Shown piece by piece: positions 45,095 through 46,488 of a DNA stretch of 46,488 bases. The notes beneath the pieces were generated by a model, which worked only from the letters and a program-made list of their open reading frames with translations, had not been told where the DNA came from and did not search any database. The stretch comes from Deltaproteobacteria bacterium RIFOXYA12_FULL_61_11 (GTDB taxonomy: Bacteria; Bdellovibrionota_F; JAHFAK01; YA12-FULL-61-11), in assembly GCA_001799195.1 (NCBI GenBank), contig MGSU01000118.1:1-46488 (forward strand), in the 5' to 3' direction. Positions within the stretch are counted from its first letter, which is position 1, and the number at the start of each line of letters is the position of its first letter. Both the position numbers and the translations under genes were made by a program.

Positions 45095-46370
45095 TCAAAG
45101 CCTGGAAAATCTGCTGGCCTATTGCCCGGCTGAGTAAATCTAATCCAATCTCGTTGAAGTGACAGCATTTATCGTAATACAGGGTGCGCCGCTCCTCAGC
45201 GAAGAGCTTGGTCAGGTCATAGACTTGGAGTTCTGTTGCGCGAAGGTCCGCGGCTGCTCCGAGCAGGTGCCGCCACCGTTCAGCCCAGATCGGCTTAGCA
45301 TTGGGGTCGATGGCCTCGGTATCTTCTTCCGGACTGAGCGGTTTACTTCCTTCAACATACTGATTCGGTTGCAGGAAGGTGAAAATGGGGATTCCCTTGT
45401 GCTGCGCGATGAGATGGCTCAAGATCGTGTATTTTCGCCAAACCTCGACAGCACGCGAGGTGATGGCCCGTTCATCGTGTTCAGTGCGGCCGGGCAGGAC
45501 AAGCTCACGCTTCAGCGTGTCTCTCTCCGTATACATGGCAAGCTCCTTCCTCTGTGTAGTGAGGGCGTGAGCAAGTCGCCCGAGGACCAGCCGCACGGTG
45601 AAGGACGGCCACGTTTCAGCGCGTAGGGCCAGCGCAGCGACTCTGTGTTCCAGCTCCAGCACCATCGCCAAGGTGCCGAGTTCGAGCATCTGTTCTTTAT
45701 CGAAGTAATGTTTGAAGAAGGAGTACAGCGCGATGAAACTCGGGTATTCGATCGGGCTGTCATCGCGCATCGCACTCGTGAGCTCGTTGTGCCCGTCAAC
45801 GACCACGACAAGGTCCAACATTTCCAAGAAATAGCTCAACACTATGAATTGTTGTGGTTCTTTATAGCCGCCCTGACAGAATTGCAGGATGCGGACCTTG
45901 CGATCACCAACCAGGGGAAGTAGCTCGAGCTGGGCCTTGAGCGGGGCACCATCGAGGCGGTGGAGATAATTGGCCAGGTGCATGCCGACCGATCCGCCGA
46001 GCAACCCAACCACGAATTCGTCAGGAGCTTTTTGATAAGGATAGTCGACCTGCTCCTCGAAACCATAATTGTTCACGTTCGCCCCTGGTGCTTCCACATA
46101 TCCGAAATAGGGATGAGGGAGAATATCAGACCAAGCATGGAGGTCGATCCTCGTCTGTTGTCGCACTACCCGCTTCTCGACGGCGCCGGTAACAAGTTCT
46201 TGTAACAACTCTCCATCCGCTTGGGGGACAGAGTGAGGCAACACGTACCAGATTATTGCCGAGAACCCCTCGATCAAGACCAGACCTACGATGACAGTGG
46301 TCAGGGCGAAGATCATCATTCTTTTCTTGGTGGTAGCAATACCGTGACCTACCGCCATAACCGATCTCAT
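45000..46370 (-). CDS. Membrane-anchored SGNH/GDSL-type hydrolase
   Basis: 456 aa. A transmembrane anchor (about 18-42) and then an SGNH-like fold: G-G-S-V-G (Ser block), V-D-G-H-N-E-L (Asn block) and a D-x(3)-H-F-N-E-I-G block near 415 holding the Asp-His pair. Such envelope hydrolases act on acyl or acetyl groups of polysaccharides. The last ~30 residues after Q-A-L-T-R-N look like read-through into unrelated sequence. The exact start is uncertain (ATG 46370 or 46358). Confidence 0.75.
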   Translation of the reverse strand: MRSVMAVGHGIATTKKRMMIFALTTVIVGLVLIEGFSAIIWYVLPHSVPQADGELLQELVTGAVEKRVVRQQTRIDLHAWSDILPHPYFGYVEAPGANVNNYGFEEQVDYPYQKAPDEFVVGLLGGSVGMHLANYLHRLDGAPLKAQLELLPLVGDRKVRILQFCQGGYKEPQQFIVLSYFLEMLDLVVVVDGHNELTSAMRDDSPIEYPSFIALYSFFKHYFDKEQMLELGTLAMVLELEHRVAALALRAETWPSFTVRLVLGRLAHALTTQRKELAMYTERDTLKRELVLPGRTEHDERAITSRAVEVWRKYTILSHLIAQHKGIPIFTFLQPNQYVEGSKPLSPEEDTEAIDPNAKPIWAERWRHLLGAAADLRATELQVYDLTKLFAEERRTLYYDKCCHFNEIGLDLLSRAIGQQIFQALTRNRSAAEVVRGPRANRGDTSCDALPGHGLP

Positions 46371-46388
46371 CTCCTCGAGGGTTGCTCG

Positions 46389-46417
46389 AGTATAGTGCCG
46401 CCACGCTCTTCGCTCAA
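46389..46417 (-). promoter_or_regulatory. Promoter of the SGNH hydrolase
   Basis: On the minus strand: -35 TTGAGC (46412-46417), 17-bp spacer, -10 TATACT (46389-46394, five of six). Start near 46382. Confidence 0.55.
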
Positions 46418-46440
46418 CAAGTTCCTTTTCGATGTGTTAG

Positions 46441-46488
46441 TAGCAAATGAATTGTCCGGTTTTCTTAGCACATGAATTGTCCGCTTTT
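46441..46488. repeat. Two 23-bp direct repeats at the right edge (mobile-element end?)
   Basis: 46441-46463 and 46466-46488 are 21/23 identical and repeat with a 25-bp period; shared core ATGAATTGTCCG followed by TTTT. Closely spaced direct repeats of this size are typical of transposase-binding sites at the ends of some insertion sequences (as in IS21-like elements). The window ends inside or at the repeat, so no transposase is seen. Confidence 0.6.

Overview
This is a GC-rich (about 60-65% by eye) bacterial chromosomal segment with tightly packed genes, many GTGA/ATGA stop-start overlaps and clear Shine-Dalgarno sites. The many signal-peptide lipoproteins, the Cys-rich secreted proteins, the split acyl-CoA carboxylase and the order rpsA-sppA-HIT-lapA-lapB point to a Gram-negative lineage close to the old Deltaproteobacteria (Myxococcota or relatives). 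That placement is inference, because no rRNA or other phylogenetic marker was tested. No tRNA, rRNA, CRISPR array or prophage is visible.

Layout. 1-1.9 kb: an exported alpha/beta hydrolase whose promoter, ribosome-binding site and first codons are repeated in inverted orientation at the left edge. 1.9-11.3 kb: an NAD-dependent epimerase/reductase and a pentapeptide-repeat protein driven by overlapping divergent promoters, then a minus-strand envelope/translation operon (rpsA, sppA, HIT, lapA, lapB, TPR protein), then a thioredoxin-fold protein and a nucleotide-translocase-like transporter. 11.3-16.5 kb: a degenerate aldehyde dehydrogenase followed by an acyl-CoA carboxylase operon (carboxyltransferase, biotin carboxylase, biotin carrier). 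16.7-24 kb: two lipoproteins, an exported Nudix protein, a subtilase and a gluzincin metallopeptidase. 24-31.4 kb: a lipoprotein and rmlA, then OPT transporter, yggT, gmk, rpoZ and an unknown secreted protein, then a Cys-repeat lipoprotein. 31.5-42.5 kb: hutI, a zinc-ribbon protein, accD, a response regulator translationally coupled to a ROK kinase, a knotted YgeW-type carbamoyltransferase, a lipoprotein, a hemerythrin-PAS protein with an FNR/HcpR-like operator, a thioesterase, a glutamine amidotransferase coupled to enolase, and a small secreted protein. 42.6-46.5 kb: an AT-rich accessory stretch with a polytopic membrane protein, an SGNH-type hydrolase and a pair of direct repeats at the very end that look like a mobile-element terminus.

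Most interesting signals. (1) A two-copy structured repeat with perfect 13-bp terminal inverted repeats (24084-24272 and 34206-34343) lies upstream of the candidate promoters of divergent gene pairs; the longer copy carries an extra 53-nt module with two hairpins whose loops contain AGGA. (2) The inverted repeat around the hydrolase would, if recombined, connect the gene body to a second promoter and start codon. (3) Most intergenic regions give a readable promoter with exactly 17 bp of spacing, often with a -10 of the form TAGGNT rather than TATAAT. (4) A lipoprotein carries five copies of a CxxC-x(n)-W/Y-x(n)-C module that I do not recognise.
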